NCBI GenBank assembly: GCA_947447845.1
Contig: CANFNO010000157.1
Coordinates: forward strand, 1-6,841
DNA length: 6,841 nucleotides
Origin: Burkholderiales bacterium
GTDB taxonomy: Bacteria > Pseudomonadota > Gammaproteobacteria > Burkholderiales > Burkholderiaceae
Reading direction: 5' to 3'
Shown here: piece by piece, positions 5,019-6,841 of the stretch
Layout: the number at the start of each line of letters is the position of its first letter
Numbering within the stretch: position 1 is the stretch's first letter
Translations under genes and position numbers: made by a program
The notes under the pieces: generated by a model
The model's database searches: none
Seen by the model: the letters and a program-made list of their open reading frames with translations, nothing else
What the model was told of the DNA's origin: nothing

Positions 5019-6314
5019 TCACTGGACCGCTGATAGTCCACCTGAATTTTGGGCTGGCTCAAAAAAGTAGTACACGCGGGGACGCGGTTGCAGGTAGTCC
5101 AGCGCGGCAGACGGCAGGCTTGAAGGCTTCAGACTACGCCGGATACTGGCGTTGGGCGCGTGTTCCAGGTCGAGAATGACCGCCTCATGCCTCGGTACCG
5201 AAGGCTCATGCACGATGACTCGGGGTTTCAAAGGCCGCGCCGAATTGACCGCCACCACGATGGCATGCCGCTCGTCATTGAGTTGCACGACAGACCCGGG
5301 CGGATAGACACCCATCATGCGAATGAACGCGCTCAGAGTTGCGCCGTCAAAGCGTGTTTTTTGCTGGGCAAAAATCGATGCCAGCGATTCATGCGGTGTC
5401 ATGGCGGCGCCAAGCTTTGACGGATTGCAGAGACCGTCATATCTGTTGACCACAGCCAATATGCGCGCATTCACAGATTGCGACTCAAGTTTGATTCGCT
5501 CGGGGAAACCACTTCCATCAGCCAACTCATGGTGCTGCGCAATGGCGCGGATCACGCTGGGGCGCAATTGCATCTCTTTGGCCATGCGCACGCCTTGGCC
5601 TACGTGATCCTGGTACACCTTGACTTCGGCACTGGAAAAATTTTCTTCCAACCTACGTACACGTTCCGGCAATGCCGCTTTACCCACATCGTGAAGAAAA
5701 GCCGCCAACCCGAGGTCTTCCAGATCTTCACCTAGCAGGCCCATCGCACGCCCCAACAATAGAGAGATGACCGTAACGTTCACCGGGTGTAGCGCGGCCT
5801 TGTCACCCGCTGCCTCGGTCAGCAGGCGAATGGCAATGTCCCCTTGTTGTAATACTTCCGAAGAAAGCGCGCGAACCATGGCCTGACATTGCTTCGCCGC
5901 TTCCAGCGGTTTTGCTTGCAGCATCCCAAGGGTGCGATGGTACTGTTGGGCTGAATCGCTAAAGCGTTGCTCACATACGGCAAGGTCCTGTTGCTGGCGT
6001 ATGCGCAAAGCCTGTCTGGCCTGCTGCAACTGCAAGGCATGCTGCGCGGATTCCTGCGCCGACGCCTGTTTGTTGAGTTCCTCCTCCAACAAGGCTTTCC
6101 CGGCGTCGTCCTGCGTATTGGGCGCATCGCTTTTGGACGGAACATAGCGTATGCGTCCAACACCCAAGCCTTTCAAAATCTCGATTTGTCTTTCGGTCGT
6201 GACCTTGAAGCGACTACTAGGAAATGGATGCGCCATCCAGCCGACATCAAGATCGACAAACAATCCGATGCGTAAATCCTGCAAATCTACAAAGTCAAAA
6301 TCGTCTTTATTCAT
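5019..6314 (-). CDS. DUF3391 / HD-GYP domain protein, probable cyclic-di-GMP phosphodiesterase
   Basis: A 431-residue soluble protein. Residues 9-60 (VDLQDLRIGLFVDLDVGWMAHPFP...GVGRIRYVP) match DUF3391, an N-terminal domain common in HD-GYP proteins of beta- and gammaproteobacteria. Residues 70-165 are rich in Q, A, E and R, probably a coiled coil. The HD-GYP core (about 175-345) shows LHPVNV (H177), FLHDVGK (H208, D209, K212), DHV (H237), QHHELADGSGFPERI (H261, H262, D266, with GFP instead of GYP) and ILAVVNRYDGL. The metal-binding histidines and aspartates appear intact, so hydrolysis of c-di-GMP to pGpG or GMP is plausible. A C-terminal beta-rich extension (340-412) carries PPGSVVQLNDERHAIVV, commonly seen in this subfamily. 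No membrane segment or receiver domain is present. It converges with the TauE-family gene with a 13-nt gap and no intrinsic terminator. No good Shine-Dalgarno sequence precedes ATG 6314. Confidence 0.92.
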   Translation of the reverse strand: MNKDDFDFVDLQDLRIGLFVDLDVGWMAHPFPSSRFKVTTERQIEILKGLGVGRIRYVPSKSDAPNTQDDAGKALLEEELNKQASAQESAQHALQLQQARQALRIRQQQDLAVCEQRFSDSAQQYHRTLGMLQAKPLEAAKQCQAMVRALSSEVLQQGDIAIRLLTEAAGDKAALHPVNVTVISLLLGRAMGLLGEDLEDLGLAAFLHDVGKAALPERVRRLEENFSSAEVKVYQDHVGQGVRMAKEMQLRPSVIRAIAQHHELADGSGFPERIKLESQSVNARILAVVNRYDGLCNPSKLGAAMTPHESLASIFAQQKTRFDGATLSAFIRMMGVYPPGSVVQLNDERHAIVVAVNSARPLKPRVIVHEPSVPRHEAVILDLEHAPNASIRRSLKPSSLPSAALDYLQPRPRVYYFFEPAQNSGGLSAVQ

Positions 6315-6372
6315 TTGGACAAAGTGCCGACGCTATGCGTTCCCTTGGTTGGTGCACAAACTCACTCAGACC

Positions 6373-6401
6373 ATTATGCTGCGCTCAATGCGTGGTTTAA
6401 A
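6373..6401 (-). promoter_or_regulatory. Weak candidate promoter of the HD-GYP gene
   Basis: On the minus strand CATAAT (6378-6373) matches the -10 consensus at five of six positions, about 60 nt upstream of the HD-GYP ATG. The -35 options are poor (TTTAAA at 6401-6396, 17-nt spacing). Offered only as the best visible candidate in the 6315-6489 intergenic stretch. Confidence 0.25.
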
Positions 6402-6434
6402 TCAATCACCCCCTACAACACACCAAAGACATCG

Positions 6435-6460
6435 CAGTGTGTAGGATTTAGCTCACACAG
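6435..6460. repeat. Imperfect inverted repeat upstream of the HD-GYP gene
   Basis: CAGTGTG (6435-6441) and CACACAG (6454-6460) form arms symmetric at six of seven positions around a 12-nt AT-richer centre. The left arm can instead pair with CCTACAACAC (6412-6421) through a bulged stem with GTGTGTAGG (6437-6445). It lies upstream of the candidate HD-GYP promoter, so an operator is possible. No regulator family is recognised. Confidence 0.3.
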
Positions 6461-6489
6461 GCAACGCAAGCGGCTTGTGAAATCGCAAC

Positions 6490-6527
6490 AAAAAACCCTG
6501 CACATGCTTATGCACATGCAGGGTTTT
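6490..6527 (-). terminator. Rho-independent terminator downstream of phaB
   Basis: An 11-bp stem AAAACCCTGCA/TGCAGGGTTTT (6492-6502 with 6517-6527) has a small internal mismatch and an inner TGC-TTAT-GCA hairpin. In the phaB sense it is followed by six T residues (6495-6490), giving a strong terminator about 48 nt after the phaB stop. The opposite strand has TTTT after the stem and might terminate weakly in the other direction. Confidence 0.85.
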
Positions 6528-6574
6528 GGTCACTCAACTAACAATCCGGGCTTCCACCCGAATTGAAACAGGCA

Positions 6575-6841
6575 CTAGCCCATGTGCAAGCCACCGTTGA
6601 CGGAGAAATCGGCACCCGTGGAGTAGCTGCCTTCATCAGACGCCAACCAGGCGATGATGGAAGCAATTTCGCTAGGTTCACCCAGACGCTTGACCGGCAC
6701 TGTCGCCACGATCTTGGCAAGCACATCTTCACGGATGGCCTTAACCATATCGGTACCGATGTAGCCAGGGCTCACTGTATTTACAGTCACGCCCTTGTTG
6801 GCGAGCTCTTGAGCCAAAGCCATTGTGAAACCGTGCATACC
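6575..6841 (-). CDS. phaB: Acetoacetyl-CoA reductase PhaB (C-terminal part, cut by window edge)
   Basis: PhaB is a cytoplasmic NADPH-dependent short-chain dehydrogenase that reduces acetoacetyl-CoA to (R)-3-hydroxybutyryl-CoA, the monomer for polyhydroxybutyrate. The 88 visible codons run from GMHGFTMALAQELA through VNTVSPGYIGTDMV (the conserved PG motif and the helix closing over cofactor and substrate), VPVKRLGEPSEIASIIAWLASDEG and STGADFSVNGGLHMG. They align almost residue for residue with the end of Ralstonia eutropha PhaB (ending NGGLHMG), as I recall that sequence. The catalytic Ser-Tyr-Lys and Rossmann glycine motif lie outside the window. FabG is the main alternative, but the HGFTMALAQE and GGLHMG segments favour PhaB. 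Stop is TAG at 6577-6575, followed by the terminator at 6490-6527. Confidence 0.9.
   Translation of the reverse strand, partial: GMHGFTMALAQELANKGVTVNTVSPGYIGTDMVKAIREDVLAKIVATVPVKRLGEPSEIASIIAWLASDEGSYSTGADFSVNGGLHMG

Noticed and set aside
6435..6460. CRP/Vfr-like operator, because of the TGTG and CACA arms.
   Set aside because: The spacing between arms does not match the TGTGA-N6-TCACA pattern, so it is recorded only as an inverted repeat.

Overview
The window looks like an ordinary chromosomal stretch of a betaproteobacterium of the order Burkholderiales, probably Comamonadaceae-like (Rhodoferax/Polaromonas type). This is inferred from the moderately high GC content, a PhaB C-terminus very close to the Ralstonia protein as I recall it, a DUF3391/HD-GYP protein, and the TIGR02449-like gene–zapA–6S RNA order. 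No insertion sequence, phage gene, CRISPR array, tRNA or rRNA is visible, and genes cover nearly all of it.

Positions 1-3341 (minus strand) hold a vitamin B12 acquisition and salvage operon read right to left. A predicted promoter near 3313-3341 drives a cobalamin riboswitch (about 3101-3300), then a BtuB-type TonB-dependent outer-membrane receptor (1148-3016), a BtuF-like cobalamin-binding protein without signal peptide (320-1144), and the start of cobU/cobP (1-323, cut by the window edge). The genes are packed with a 3-nt gap and then a 4-nt ATGA overlap. B12 level should set expression of the whole unit: the receptor brings corrinoid in, the binding protein handles it, and CobU activates salvaged cobinamide.

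Positions 3321-4172 (plus strand) are a cell-division and global-regulator block. A small coiled-coil protein of the TIGR02449 type overlaps zapA by 4 nt. About 65 nt after zapA comes a 6S RNA gene (ssrS, about 3998-4172), recognised from its perfect 11-bp closing stem, its 3' palindromic hairpin, a well placed -10 box and the conserved zapA-ssrS synteny. The B12 and division promoters are divergent and interleaved in about 35 bp.

Positions 4190-5005 (plus) encode a TauE/SafE-family membrane permease starting only about 18 nt after the 6S RNA 3' end. It converges with a DUF3391/HD-GYP cyclic-di-GMP phosphodiesterase candidate (5019-6314, minus). Beyond a 260-nt intergenic region holding a rho-independent terminator lies the C-terminal part of phaB (acetoacetyl-CoA reductase, polyhydroxyalkanoate synthesis; 6575-6841, minus, cut by the window edge).

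I found no undescribed multi-gene system. The points most worth attention are RNA-level: the 6S RNA that a naive gene call would overlap, the riboswitch that a naive btuB start would invade, an in-frame single-stop junction between btuB and btuF, and a near-leaderless predicted start for the division operon.
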